DNA of 48,845 nt from JAAYCI01 sp964369525 (GTDB lineage Bacteria; Bacillota; Clostridia; Oscillospirales; Ruminococcaceae), in NCBI GenBank assembly GCA_964369525.1, contig CAYJEW010000012.1, positions 1-48,845 on the forward strand. Reading direction: 5' to 3'. The notes beneath the pieces were generated by a model. The model was not told where the DNA came from, searched no databases, and was given only the letters and a program-made list of their open reading frames with translations. A program made the translations under genes and the position numbers. Below, piece after piece: positions 8,986 to 18,170 of the stretch (position 1 is its first letter; each line of letters begins with the position of its first letter).

Positions 8986-10284
8986 ATGGCAAAACGTTTG
9001 TACCTGGTTTTGGTTTTAGCGATAGTGTATGTGCTCACAGGTTGCACCCAGCTTGTATACCAAAATGTAAACGACCTGCTTCGTGCCCCTGCTATGGGGG
9101 CGGAGCAAAACGAAATTCAGCAGGTGCTGGAAGCATATCTTGGCGGATACGAGCCACAGTACAAATATCCGCTAGAGGGTAGCTGGCGTAGCCCGCTTTT
9201 GCAAGAAGACTTAAATGGCGACGGCCAAAACGAGGCTATTATTTTATATAGTGTTGCTGAAACAAGCACCTTTAATGAAGAAAAAGGTAGCAACGTGTAT
9301 GTGGCTATTTTAGAGCAGGCAGATGGAAGCTGGACGGTAACGGCAGACCTGCAAGGCCTTGCAACCGACGTTGCCAGCATACAGGTAGCAAACCTACTTG
9401 GGGGCAACACACAACAGCTTATTATAGGCTACACGTTCGGTGGGGTAAACACTGCCGGCAAAAGCCTTGCTGTATACGAGTACGACGCGTCGGTGCTTGT
9501 GCCACTGCGCCAGTATAGCTACTCTCGATACGAAATAGGCGACCTCACTGGCAGTGGCGCAGGTAACGACTTTGTGGTGGTGTCGGGCGCCGAGCAGGAA
9601 GAAGGCCTCACACTTAGGCATATTCCGGTGCAGGATGGTAGCTTTGCGGCAGAACACCCTGCCGTTCAGCTAGATGCAAACTTCAGCGCATGTGCGGCTA
9701 TAACACCCGGCGTAAATGCCGAAGGCGAGCCACTGCTGGTGGTAGATGGTGTTGTGGGCGATAGCCTGGTTAGTCAAATCGTATACTTTTCGGGCGAGCG
9801 TTTTTACACTATAGAATCCACCACCGATACCCGTGGCCCCACCGCTCGCCAAAACCTGCTACTAAAATCTCGCGATATAAACAATGATGGCATGGTGGAA
9901 ATCCCAATAACCTCAGGTGGAATAAGCACGATGTCAGGTAACAACAACCTCACATTTGTGGAATGGACAGATTTTTTTACAGATGCCTCGGCGCCCACGG
10001 CGGTCCAGCATGGCGTTTTGGATAGCACAAAAAACATATACATCCGCCTGCCCGAAAGCTGGCTTGGTAGCATCCGCCTGCTAGATGGCGATGACGCAGG
10101 CGAGTGGCAGATGGTAAACAACCAAACCCAGCAGCCGCTGCTTTCGGTAAGCATCCTTTCAGGCAGCGAAACCGTGCCTGCGGGCGCACAGCTGCTTCCC
10201 GGCTCCATTAGCACCTATATAGAGATACACAGCGGTGTACCCATACTTGAGCGCGAGCTCATACAGCTGGTTGCGTTAAGCTAA
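8986..10284 (+). CDS. Putative lipoprotein of unknown function with two Asp-rich loops
   Basis: The start is ATG 8986, with GGGAGG just upstream, rather than an earlier in-frame GTG at 8941. It gives a 432-residue protein with a lipoprotein signal: residues 4-17 are hydrophobic and the lipobox LTGC puts the lipidated Cys at residue 20. Two short stretches, DLNGDGQNEA and DINNDGMVEI, resemble Asp/Asn/Gly calcium-binding loops of the type found in FG-GAP or VCBS-like repeats, so a beta-rich extracellular fold is plausible. I do not recognise a named family. It lies 41 bases before the response regulator gene and may be co-transcribed with it, which makes it a candidate accessory sensor. Confidence 0.7.
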   Translation: MAKRLYLVLVLAIVYVLTGCTQLVYQNVNDLLRAPAMGAEQNEIQQVLEAYLGGYEPQYKYPLEGSWRSPLLQEDLNGDGQNEAIILYSVAETSTFNEEKGSNVYVAILEQADGSWTVTADLQGLATDVASIQVANLLGGNTQQLIIGYTFGGVNTAGKSLAVYEYDASVLVPLRQYSYSRYEIGDLTGSGAGNDFVVVSGAEQEEGLTLRHIPVQDGSFAAEHPAVQLDANFSACAAITPGVNAEGEPLLVVDGVVGDSLVSQIVYFSGERFYTIESTTDTRGPTARQNLLLKSRDINNDGMVEIPITSGGISTMSGNNNLTFVEWTDFFTDASAPTAVQHGVLDSTKNIYIRLPESWLGSIRLLDGDDAGEWQMVNNQTQQPLLSVSILSGSETVPAGAQLLPGSISTYIEIHSGVPILERELIQLVALS

Positions 10285-10324
10285 ATATTATGATAAGCTC
10301 CCGACACCATTAACGGAGGAACAT

Positions 10325-11020
10325 ATGAGAAAAATTTTAGTTGTGGAAGACGAAAGCTCCATCCGCGAGCTTATTGTGCTAAATCTCGAGATGGCCGAAT
10401 ACGAGGTGGTGCAGGCAGCTAGTGCCGAGCAAGCGCTGGAACTGTTTGCAAAAGCACCCGAAAGCTTTAACTGCGCTATTTTAGATATCATGCTTCCCGG
10501 TATGAATGGCTTTACGCTATGCGAAAACATCCGTGCATCCTCGCCGGTTGTGGGTATTGTAATGCTCAGCGCAAAATCGCTTGAGGCAGATAAGATAAAA
10601 GCGCTGTCTATAGGCGCCGATGATTATATGACAAAGCCGTTTTCCATAAGCGAGCTTAAAGCTCGCATCGATGCTTTGTGCCGCAGGGTTAGCCGCACTC
10701 AGCCTTTAAGCGAAGACGACGGCCGCCTTGTAAGCGGTAGCTTTGTGCTAGACGAAAAAAGCCGTATGATGCTTAAAAACGGCCAACCTATAGACCTAAC
10801 GCAGGTAGAGTTCCAAATTATGGAGCTGTTTTTCCGCAACAGCGGCACAGCCATGGTACGCGAGAAGATACTGGAAGGCGTGTGGGGCGAAAATTACTTC
10901 GGCGATGTAAAAATTGTGGATGTAAACATCCGCCGCCTGCGCATGAAGATAGAAAATGAGCCAAGCAGCCCACAACACATCCTAACGGTGTGGGGCTACG
11001 GTTATCGCTGGAACCCATAG
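10325..11020 (+). CDS. OmpR/PhoB family response regulator
   Basis: A 231-residue two-domain regulator. The receiver domain (about 1-120) has the acidic pair VEDE, the phosphorylated Asp in AILDIMLPGMNG, the switch Ser in VMLSAKS and the Lys in MTKPF. The C-terminal winged helix (about 135-231) ends with VDVNIRRLRMKIE and VWGYGYRW, typical of DNA-binding OmpR-type domains. The start ATG follows GGAGGAACAT. The cognate histidine kinase gene begins about 170 bases downstream. The signal and target genes are unknown; neighbouring envelope genes make a cell-wall role a reasonable guess only. Confidence 0.92.
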   Translation: MRKILVVEDESSIRELIVLNLEMAEYEVVQAASAEQALELFAKAPESFNCAILDIMLPGMNGFTLCENIRASSPVVGIVMLSAKSLEADKIKALSIGADDYMTKPFSISELKARIDALCRRVSRTQPLSEDDGRLVSGSFVLDEKSRMMLKNGQPIDLTQVEFQIMELFFRNSGTAMVREKILEGVWGENYFGDVKIVDVNIRRLRMKIENEPSSPQHILTVWGYGYRWNP

Positions 11021-11158
11021 CTATGGCTTGAAAATGCTTAAAGTAGTGCTAACATGCGGTAGAGCTTGGCACACAGAGCCTGGCTATAACTTTTATGTGC
11101 ATTTTTTACTGCACATAATAAAACCTTGAAATTTATGCGCAAATTTTACACATCTGCC

Positions 11159-11167
11159 TGCTATACT
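11159..11167 (+). promoter_or_regulatory. Extended -10 promoter for the histidine kinase gene
   Basis: TGCTATACT is an extended -10 element. Transcription would start near 11174, 20 bases before the TTG at 11194, which supports that start and suggests that the kinase has its own promoter as well as any read-through from the regulator gene. Confidence 0.45.
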
Positions 11168-11193
11168 TTTTGCGGGGATATGGGGGCACTAAA

Positions 11194-12634
11194 TTGAGCT
11201 CTTCTATAACTAAAAGATGGGTGCGAGGCAGCCTCTTTTTCACACTGGCAGTGCTGCTGGTGGCCGAAGGGGTGTTTTTGTACTACACTATCAACGGCTA
11301 CTATAGCGATGTGCAAACCGAGATAACCAACCAGTTCACAGCACTGCGCACCATAATGCTATCTCCCACGCCAGACACGGCCGACGGCCGCTCACAGCGC
11401 CTGATTCAAACGGTGGAAGATTTTGGGGCAAAGTCACAGTTTGAGCTTATGCTTGTAAATGTAGACGGAAGCATTGGTACAACCTCTTCAGGGATACTGC
11501 CGCAGTACAGCGTGCTGCAGCCGGATATAGAACAAGCGCTAACTCCCGGCGGCACAGCCTCGGGCTACTATGTGGGCGAAACCGAAACGGGCGAGCGTGT
11601 AATGGCAATAACGGNNNNNNNNNNCAATAACGGTGCGCACGCCATATTCAGCACATGGTGTTGTGGCAATGCGGCTGGTAACAAGCCTTACACTAATAGA
11701 TGAAACCATTGCATATACGATAGCGGTGTCGGTGGCGGTGCTCTTTCTTATTCTTTTAGCCAGCATACTGTCGGGTGTGTTTTTTATCCGCTCAATAGTT
11801 TTCCCGCTGCGCAAGGTAGAGGCCACAGCCGCCCTTATTGCCAGGGGCAATTTCGAAACCCGAATAGAAAGCCGCACCGACGACGAAATTGGCAGCCTTT
11901 GCAAAACCATAAATAACATGGCAGACGAACTCTCGCGCACAGAGCAGATGAAAAACGACTTCATCTCATCTGTTAGCCACGAGCTACGCACGCCGCTCAC
12001 CTCTATTAAAGGCTGGGCCGAAACAATAGGCAGCATGAACAGTACCGAAAGCCCCGGCTTTAAACGTGGTATGCAGATTATATCAGGCGAAACCGATCGC
12101 CTTTATAACATGGTGGAAGAGCTGCTAGATTTCTCGCGTATGCAAAACGGCATCACGCTGAATGCAGAGCTGCTAGACATGGCTGCCGAGGTGGAAGAAG
12201 CTGTGCTGCTCAGCCACCAAAGCGCCGCCGCACAAAACATCACGCTAAGCTACGAAGCCCCCCAGCTACCGGTTCCTGTTATGGCCGATAAAAACCGTGT
12301 GCGCCAAGTAATGGTAAATATACTCGACAATGCCATAAAATATTCTCGCCCTTCAGGCAATATAGAGATAACCGTTAAGGTAGAAGCAGCCGAGGTTATA
12401 ATTGAGGTGGCCGACCAAGGCCAAGGCATATCGCCGCAAGACCTAGAGAATGTTAAAATTAAATTCTTCAAAGGAAGCAAGGCACGCCGAGGTAGTGGCA
12501 TAGGCCTTGCGGTTGTAGACGAAATCATGAAGGCACACGACGGCAACGTAACCCTCACAAGCCTTTTAAACCACGGCACAACCGCCATATTGAGCTTTAA
12601 ATTGTACAGCCCCATCAAAGGAGAAACCAGATGA
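11194..12634 (+). CDS. Membrane sensor histidine kinase (interrupted by an assembly gap)
   Basis: The gene reads as two frames joined at a 10-N gap (11615-11624). Merging the 9-base overlap at the gap edges gives one uninterrupted protein of 473 residues. It has a first membrane helix (about 10-32), an extracellular sensor segment, a second helix, a HAMP linker, the phospho-acceptor block SSVSHELRTPLTSIKGW, an N-box around DNAIKYSRPSG and the ATP-lid blocks VADQGQGISPQD and GSGIGLAVVDEI. It would autophosphorylate on the His and pass the phosphate to the regulator encoded just upstream. TTG 11194 is chosen because GGGGG lies 7 bases before it, while the TTG at 11170 has no ribosome site. The stop overlaps the next start (ATGA). 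Confidence 0.88.
11615..11624. other. Assembly gap of 10 N inside the histidine kinase gene
   Basis: The ten N are flanked by the same 9 bases, CAATAACGG, on the left (11606-11614) and the right (11625-11633). Removing the N and one copy (19 bases) restores a single frame, so this is probably an unmerged contig overlap and not missing sequence. Confidence 0.9.
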
Positions 12635-13584
12635 CAAAACCTGCAAAACGCAGTAATCTTAAAACAAGCGTTGGCGGCCAAGCGGTAATGGAAGGCATTA
12701 TGATGCGCGGCCCCTCTAAATGGAGCCTTGCCGTGCGCACACCCAGTGGCGAGGTTGTGTGCGAAACCCACAGCCTAAAAGCACGCCCATGGGTAAAACT
12801 GCCCTTTATACGCGGGGTGCTAAGCTTTGTAGATAGCATCGTGCTTGGCTACAGCACACTTATGCGCAGTGCCGAGCTTTCAATGGACCCACAAGAAGCC
12901 GAACAAGAGGCAACAAAATTTGATAAATGGGTAGAGCGCAAGTTTGGCGATAAAGGTACAAAATTTGTAATGGGTATGGCAACAGTGCTTGGCGCAGCGC
13001 TGGCAATGTTACTGTTTATGTTTCTGCCGGCCGCCGCAGTTGGGATGCTGGACTTTTTACTGCTACCCGCCTTTGTTATGTCATTGCTGGAAGGCGTAAT
13101 AAAAATTGTAATCTTTGTCATCTACCTTGCGCTGGTAAGCCGCATGAAAGAGATACACCGCGTGTTCAGCTACCATGGTGCCGAGCACAAAACCATATAT
13201 TGCTACGAGGTAGGCGAGCCGCTTACGGTCGAAAACATTCGCAAGCACAGTCGTTTTCACCCTCGTTGCGGCACAAGCTTTTTGCTAATTGTGCTCATAG
13301 TTTCCATTGTGCTAAACAGCGCATTGCCATGGCCCGATGTTGTAGGCGGTGCGCTAATGCGGGCAGGCATGAAACTGCTTATGTTACCTGCCATAATGGG
13401 TATCAGCTACGAAATTCTTCGGCTGGCTGGCCGCCACGATAACATCTTCACCCGCATCATCTCCGCCCCGGGCATGTGGCTACAACGCCTTACAACCAAA
13501 GAGCCGGACGATGAAATGATAGAGGTGGCCATTGCGGCGGTAGAGCCTGTGTTACCCCAAAACCCAAACGACGCACGCTGGTAA
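12631..13584 (+). CDS. DUF1385 family membrane protein (YqhQ-like)
   Basis: A 317-residue protein starting with the family block SVGGQAVMEGIMMRGP, followed by a membrane region (about 107-170) and the conserved segment FSYHGAEHKTIYCYE, then HPRCGTSFLLIVL. These are hallmarks of DUF1385, a widespread Firmicute membrane family whose biochemical role is not established. The ATG overlaps the stop of the histidine kinase by four bases, implying translational coupling. In many Firmicutes it sits beside prmC, and here prmC follows after about 150 bases. Confidence 0.9.
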   Translation: MTKPAKRSNLKTSVGGQAVMEGIMMRGPSKWSLAVRTPSGEVVCETHSLKARPWVKLPFIRGVLSFVDSIVLGYSTLMRSAELSMDPQEAEQEATKFDKWVERKFGDKGTKFVMGMATVLGAALAMLLFMFLPAAAVGMLDFLLLPAFVMSLLEGVIKIVIFVIYLALVSRMKEIHRVFSYHGAEHKTIYCYEVGEPLTVENIRKHSRFHPRCGTSFLLIVLIVSIVLNSALPWPDVVGGALMRAGMKLLMLPAIMGISYEILRLAGRHDNIFTRIISAPGMWLQRLTTKEPDDEMIEVAIAAVEPVLPQNPNDARW

Positions 13585-13738
13585 AAGTATATGCGTGTAC
13601 ACAGCGTATCGCTGTATCAGAACAATCTTTTGTGCCAGCAGACCTATCAGGCCTAATTTGCACCCCAGTTTAAATTGCCACCAAAAAAACAGCAAAACAT
13701 AAATCATATAGCTTTGGCCACCAAAGCGGAGTAACATT

Positions 13739-14572
13739 ATGCAAAGCCTACAGGCATATAAAATAATAAAACAGCAGTTGCAAGAGGCCGGCGTTGAAGA
13801 CGCCGGCTTTGAAGCGCAACAGCTCTTTGCCCATGCCGCAGGGGCAGGTAGGTTCGAGCTTGCGGCGCTAACCCCCACACAGTGGGATAAACTCAAAGCC
13901 CTAGTGCACCGCCGCTGTAAACACGAGCCACTACAATACATTTTAGGCAGCTGGTCGTTTTTAGAGCTGGAGCTTTTTGTGGGGCAGGGGGTGCTAATCC
14001 CAAGACCCGAAACAGAAGAGGTCTGCCTTGCGGCGCTAAATACAGTCGCCACACTGCAAACCCCCGATATACTAGACCTATGCTCTGGTAGCGGTGCGCT
14101 GGCGCTAGGCTTGCAAAGCCGAATTCCACTCGCCAATGTGGTGGCGGTAGAAAAAGAAGATGCCGCCCTAAGCTACCTTGTGCGCAACATAGAGGCATAC
14201 AGCGGCAAAAATAAACCGCTTGCAGTACAGGCCGACGCACTAACATATGCACAAGGCCTTGCCCCATATTCGCTAGATTTAATTGTGTGCAACCCTCCCT
14301 ACGTCACAGCCGAGGAGTACACACAGCTTGCCCCCGAGGTACTGCAAGAGCCCCGCAGTGCGCTGGTGGCCGATGAAGAAGGCCTGCTATTCTATAATGT
14401 AATAGCGCCGGCGTACCACACCTGCCTGCGCACAGGCGCCCACCTTGTATTTGAAATTGGTGCGCAACAGGGCGAGGCAGTGGTGCATATTATGCAAAAC
14501 AGCGGCTACAAAGGCGTGCAATGCATAAAAGATATCTTTGGTAATAGCCGCATTGTAATGGGTAGTGCATAG
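13739..14572 (+). CDS. prmC: Peptide chain release factor N5-glutamine methyltransferase
   Basis: A 277-residue SAM-dependent methyltransferase that methylates the Gln of the GGQ motif in release factors RF1 and RF2. The N-terminal helical domain (1-80) includes EPLQYILGSWSF. The catalytic fold has VLIPRPETEE, the SAM loop ILDLCSGSGALALGL and the catalytic LIVCNPPYVTAEE, with NPPY as the glutamine-binding signature. The start ATG has GGAG about 8 bases upstream (AAAGCGGAGTAACATT). The usual neighbour prfA (RF1) is not downstream; the str operon begins instead. Confidence 0.95.
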   Translation: MQSLQAYKIIKQQLQEAGVEDAGFEAQQLFAHAAGAGRFELAALTPTQWDKLKALVHRRCKHEPLQYILGSWSFLELELFVGQGVLIPRPETEEVCLAALNTVATLQTPDILDLCSGSGALALGLQSRIPLANVVAVEKEDAALSYLVRNIEAYSGKNKPLAVQADALTYAQGLAPYSLDLIVCNPPYVTAEEYTQLAPEVLQEPRSALVADEEGLLFYNVIAPAYHTCLRTGAHLVFEIGAQQGEAVVHIMQNSGYKGVQCIKDIFGNSRIVMGSA

Positions 14573-14656
14573 CAAAAATGTCTGCCTTTATTTGTTTGTT
14601 TCTATCTTGCGGCAATCAAAAATCTCTTGCTATAGCCAAAAACCACCCAAAAACAT

Positions 14657-14685
14657 TTGACATATACCCCAAAAACATGTACAAT
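14657..14685 (+). promoter_or_regulatory. Sigma-70 type promoter of the str operon
   Basis: TTGACA at 14657-14662 and TACAAT at 14680-14685 are separated by exactly 17 bases, a near-consensus housekeeping promoter. It leaves an untranslated leader of about 135 bases before rpsL. Confidence 0.85.
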
Positions 14686-14828
14686 ACTTTTGCTGCCCCT
14701 ATGTGGGCAGGTGTTTTTGTGCGGTTATTTTTAGCCAAATTTAGCCGCAATATCGCTCAATATATGCTTGTCACGCCGCACCTTGGCGTTGCATAAATAC
14801 ATCAATTAATTAAGGAAGGAGGAACTGT

Positions 14829-15242
14829 ATGCCAACATTTAACCAACTGGTTCGCAAAGGCCGTGAGGTGCACGTTAAAAAGAGCACTGCTCCGGCATTG
14901 GGTAAAGGCTACAACAGCCATAAAAAACAATACACCGACCAAAACAGCCCACAAAAACGTGGTGTGTGCACAGCTGTTCGTACCATGACCCCCAAAAAGC
15001 CAAACTCGGCATTGCGTAAGGTGGCTCGTGTTCGCTTGTCGAACAACATCGAGGTTTCCAGCTACATCCCCGGTGTAGGCCACAACCTGCAAGAGCATAG
15101 TGTTGTGCTTATCCGCGGCGGTCGTGTTAAAGACCTTCCGGGTGTTCGTTACCACATTATCCGTGGCACGCTGGATACCCAAGGTGTTGCAGACCGTAAG
15201 CAAAGCCGTAGTAAATACGGTGCAAAACGTCCGAAAAAATAA
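14829..15242 (+). CDS. rpsL: 30S ribosomal protein S12
   Basis: A 137-residue ribosomal protein of the decoding centre. It starts MPTFNQLVRKGR and contains TPKKPNSALRKVARVRL and YIPGVGHNLQEHSVVLIRGG, both the standard forms; the two regions where streptomycin-resistance changes fall look like wild type. A strong GGAAGGAGG lies before the ATG. It is the first gene of the rpsL-rpsG-fusA-tuf cluster, 190-210 bases before rpsG. The rpoB/rpoC genes that often precede it are not here; prmC is upstream instead. Confidence 0.98.
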   Translation: MPTFNQLVRKGREVHVKKSTAPALGKGYNSHKKQYTDQNSPQKRGVCTAVRTMTPKKPNSALRKVARVRLSNNIEVSSYIPGVGHNLQEHSVVLIRGGRVKDLPGVRYHIIRGTLDTQGVADRKQSRSKYGAKRPKK

Positions 15243-15452
15243 ACAGGTTTTTGCCCTATAAAGGGATTTATAATGGGCGGGTAAATAATACTGCCCTCAT
15301 AGATATCCCTTTTCCGGCAAGGGTGTAGCGCTAGCTACGCTCCAAACGGTCATTGTACCACGCAATTGCTTTGCACATGTTGTAAGGTAGTGCTTGGTTG
15401 CGCTGGCCGAGTACCTAAGATTTCATTCTGAATAATGAAGGAGGGAAGAGCG

Positions 15453-15923
15453 ATGCCAAGAAGAGGGAATGTGCCAAAACGGGTGCCTCTAGCAGACCCC
15501 GTGTACAACTCTGTAATGGTTACGCGACTCATCAACAACATCATGTACGATGGTAAAAAAGGTGTAGCACAACGTATTGTGTACGATGCCTTTGATATCG
15601 TGCGTGAAAAAACCGGTAACGACCCACTCGAAACTTTCGAGAAAGCGCTGGAGAACATCATGCCCACGCTGGAGGTTAAAGCCCGCCGCGTTGGTGGTAG
15701 CACCTATCAAGTGCCGCTGGAAGTACGCCCAGAGCGCAGGGTTACACTGGGCCTACGCTGGCTCACGTCTTATGCCCGTAGCCGCAACGAGCGCACCATG
15801 CGCGAGCGTTTGGCTTCAGAGGTTATGGACGCAGCCAACAACACAGGCTCGGCTGTAAAAAAACGCGAAGATACCCACAAGATGGCCGACGCCAACAAAG
15901 CGTTCGCCCACTACAGATACTAA
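15453..15923 (+). CDS. rpsG: 30S ribosomal protein S7
   Basis: A 156-residue protein that binds the 3' domain of 16S rRNA and organises the head of the small subunit. It begins MPRRGNVPKRVPLADPVYNS and ends with AFAHYRY. The ATG at 15453 is chosen over an in-frame ATG at 15435 because GAAGGAGGG sits right before it and MPRRG is the conserved N-terminus. It is 9 bases upstream of fusA. The 210-base interval after rpsL is long for this operon but contains no gene. Confidence 0.97.
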   Translation: MPRRGNVPKRVPLADPVYNSVMVTRLINNIMYDGKKGVAQRIVYDAFDIVREKTGNDPLETFEKALENIMPTLEVKARRVGGSTYQVPLEVRPERRVTLGLRWLTSYARSRNERTMRERLASEVMDAANNTGSAVKKREDTHKMADANKAFAHYRY

Positions 15924-15932
15924 GGAGACATT

Positions 15933-18059
15933 ATGCCAAGAGACGTTTCTCTGCAGATGACGAGAAACATCGGTATTATGGCGCATATCGACGCCGGCAA
16001 AACCACCACCACAGAGCGTATTCTGTTTTATACAGGTATTAACCACAAACTGGGTGAGGTGCACGACGGCGCCGCCACAATGGACTGGATGGAACAAGAG
16101 CAAGAGCGCGGCATTACTATAACTTCTGCTGCCACCACATGCTACTGGTCCCATGCCGACTTTCAGGGCGAGCCAGCTGCCGCAAAAAAGAATCGTCATC
16201 GAATCAATATTATCGACACCCCCGGCCACGTAGACTTTACCGTAGAGGTAGAGCGTAGCCTGCGCGTGCTGGACGGAAGCGTTACCGTGCTTGCGGCCAA
16301 AGGCGGCGTAGAGCCACAAAGTGAAACCGTGTGGCGCCAAGCCGATAAGTACAACGTACCTCGCATGGTATACATTAACAAAATGGATATCATGGGTGCA
16401 GACTTCTTCAATGTTATCAACATGATGATAGACCGTCTAAAATGCACCCCGGTACCCATCCAACTGCCCATAGGCAAAGAAGATACCTTCACCGGAATCA
16501 TCGACCTTGTTAATATGCACGCCGTTGTCTTTTATGATGACCTTGGCAAGGATATTCGCATTGAAGAAATTCCCGAAGATATGAAAGAACTTGCCCAAAA
16601 ATACCATGAAGAAATGGTAGAGGCGGTTGCAACCTACGATGAAGTGCTTATGGAGAAATTCCTCGAAGGGGAAGAAATCACCAAAGCCGAAATCAAAGCA
16701 GCGCTGCGCCAGCAAACCATCGACAACACAATTGTTCCTGTGGTTTGTGGCACATCCTACAAAAACAAGGGTGTACAGCTTCTGCTCGACGCCATCATCG
16801 ACTACATGCCCGCCCCAACCGATATCGAAGACATGAAGGGCATAAACCCCAAAACAGACGAGGAAGAAACCCGTACCTCCAGCGACGACGCACCGTTTAG
16901 CGCGCTTGCATTCAAAATTGCCACCGACCCATTCGTGGGCAAGCTGTGCTACTTCCGCGTGTACTCCGGCATTGCCAAAAGCGGCGGCCCGGCATACAAC
17001 AGCGTGAAAGGCCAAAACGAGCGTCTTGGGCGCATTCTGCAGATGCACGCCAACCATAGGCAAGACATCACCGAATGCTACGCAGGCGACATTGCCGCCG
17101 CCGTGGGTCTTAAAAACACCACAACAGGCGACACCCTGTGCGACGAGCGTCACCCCATCGTGCTGGAAAGCATGGACTTCCCAGAGCCGGTTATCCGCGT
17201 GGCCATAGAGCCTAAAACAAAAGCCGGCCAAGAAAAAATGGGTATTGCCCTAGGCAAACTTGCCGAGGAAGATCCCACATTCCGTACCTACACCGACGAA
17301 GAAACAGGCCAAACAATTATTGCCGGCATGGGCGAGCTACACCTTGAAATTATTGTAGACCGCCTGCTGCGCGAATTTAAAGTAGAGGCCAACGTAGGCG
17401 CACCTCAGGTAGCCTACCGCGAAACAATTCGTCGCGAGTCGCAACAAGATACAAAGTACGCAAGGCAGTCGGGTGGTAAAGGCCAGTACGGCCACGTTAA
17501 AATTCGTGTTGAGCCCAACGAAACAGGCAAAGGCTACGAATTCATTAACTCCATCACCCAGGGCACCATACCTAAAGAATACATCAAGCCGGTCGACGAG
17601 GGTATTCAGGGTGCTATGCATGCAGGCGTGCTGGCAGGCTATCCGGTTGTAGACGTTAAGGTTACACTGTACGATGGTAGCTACCACGAGGTAGACTCGT
17701 CCGAAATGGCCTTTAAAATTGCGGGCTCCATGGCCTTTAAAGACGCAATGAAAAAAGCCGACCCGGTAATTCTAGAGCCTATCATGAAGATAGCTGTTAC
17801 CGTGCCCGATGAATATACAGGCGATGTTATCGGCGACCTTAATGCTCGCCGTGGCCAGATTCAAGGCATGGAAGCACTTGGCGGTGCAACGCAGGTTAAT
17901 TCGCAGGTGCCGCTGTCCGGAATGTTCGGTTACGCCACAGACCTTCGCAGCAAAACGCAGGGCCGTGGCCAGTATAGCATGGAGCCAAGCCATTATGCAG
18001 AGGTACCTAAAAACATTGCAGAAGGCATTATGAACGCTAACAGAAAAGCCGAAGGTTAA
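15933..18059 (+). CDS. fusA: Translation elongation factor G
   Basis: A 708-residue GTPase that drives ribosomal translocation. The G domain shows HIDAGKTTTTERILFYTG (P-loop), the switch region ERGITITSAATTCYW, DTPGHVDF and INKMD. Domains IV-V include QSGGKGQYGHVKI and GYATDLRSKTQGRGQYSME. A short insert (SHADFQGEPAAAKKNRH) between switch I and the DTPGH block lengthens the G domain. The start ATG follows AAGGAGACATT, 9 bases after rpsG, so the two are co-translated. The C-terminal blocks complete the protein, with no sign of truncation. Confidence 0.98.
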   Translation: MPRDVSLQMTRNIGIMAHIDAGKTTTTERILFYTGINHKLGEVHDGAATMDWMEQEQERGITITSAATTCYWSHADFQGEPAAAKKNRHRINIIDTPGHVDFTVEVERSLRVLDGSVTVLAAKGGVEPQSETVWRQADKYNVPRMVYINKMDIMGADFFNVINMMIDRLKCTPVPIQLPIGKEDTFTGIIDLVNMHAVVFYDDLGKDIRIEEIPEDMKELAQKYHEEMVEAVATYDEVLMEKFLEGEEITKAEIKAALRQQTIDNTIVPVVCGTSYKNKGVQLLLDAIIDYMPAPTDIEDMKGINPKTDEEETRTSSDDAPFSALAFKIATDPFVGKLCYFRVYSGIAKSGGPAYNSVKGQNERLGRILQMHANHRQDITECYAGDIAAAVGLKNTTTGDTLCDERHPIVLESMDFPEPVIRVAIEPKTKAGQEKMGIALGKLAEEDPTFRTYTDEETGQTIIAGMGELHLEIIVDRLLREFKVEANVGAPQVAYRETIRRESQQDTKYARQSGGKGQYGHVKIRVEPNETGKGYEFINSITQGTIPKEYIKPVDEGIQGAMHAGVLAGYPVVDVKVTLYDGSYHEVDSSEMAFKIAGSMAFKDAMKKADPVILEPIMKIAVTVPDEYTGDVIGDLNARRGQIQGMEALGGATQVNSQVPLSGMFGYATDLRSKTQGRGQYSMEPSHYAEVPKNIAEGIMNANRKAEG

Positions 18060-18095
18060 TGCTGTATAAAACCGTACCAAACTTACTCAAAACGC

Positions 18096-18124
18096 TTGAT
18101 TTTTAAATGCAATTTTAGTAGAAT
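18096..18124 (+). promoter_or_regulatory. Internal promoter of tuf
   Basis: TTGATT at 18096-18101 and TAGAAT at 18119-18124 are 17 bases apart in the fusA-tuf interval. An extra promoter before tuf fits the high demand for EF-Tu compared with the rest of the operon. Confidence 0.6.
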
Positions 18125-18170
18125 AGCAATACATGCTGAGTTCGTTTAACTGAAGGAGGATAATACACCA

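Noticed and set aside
14578..14796. 72-codon open frame before rpsL
   Set aside because: It overlaps the near-consensus str promoter and has no ribosome site.
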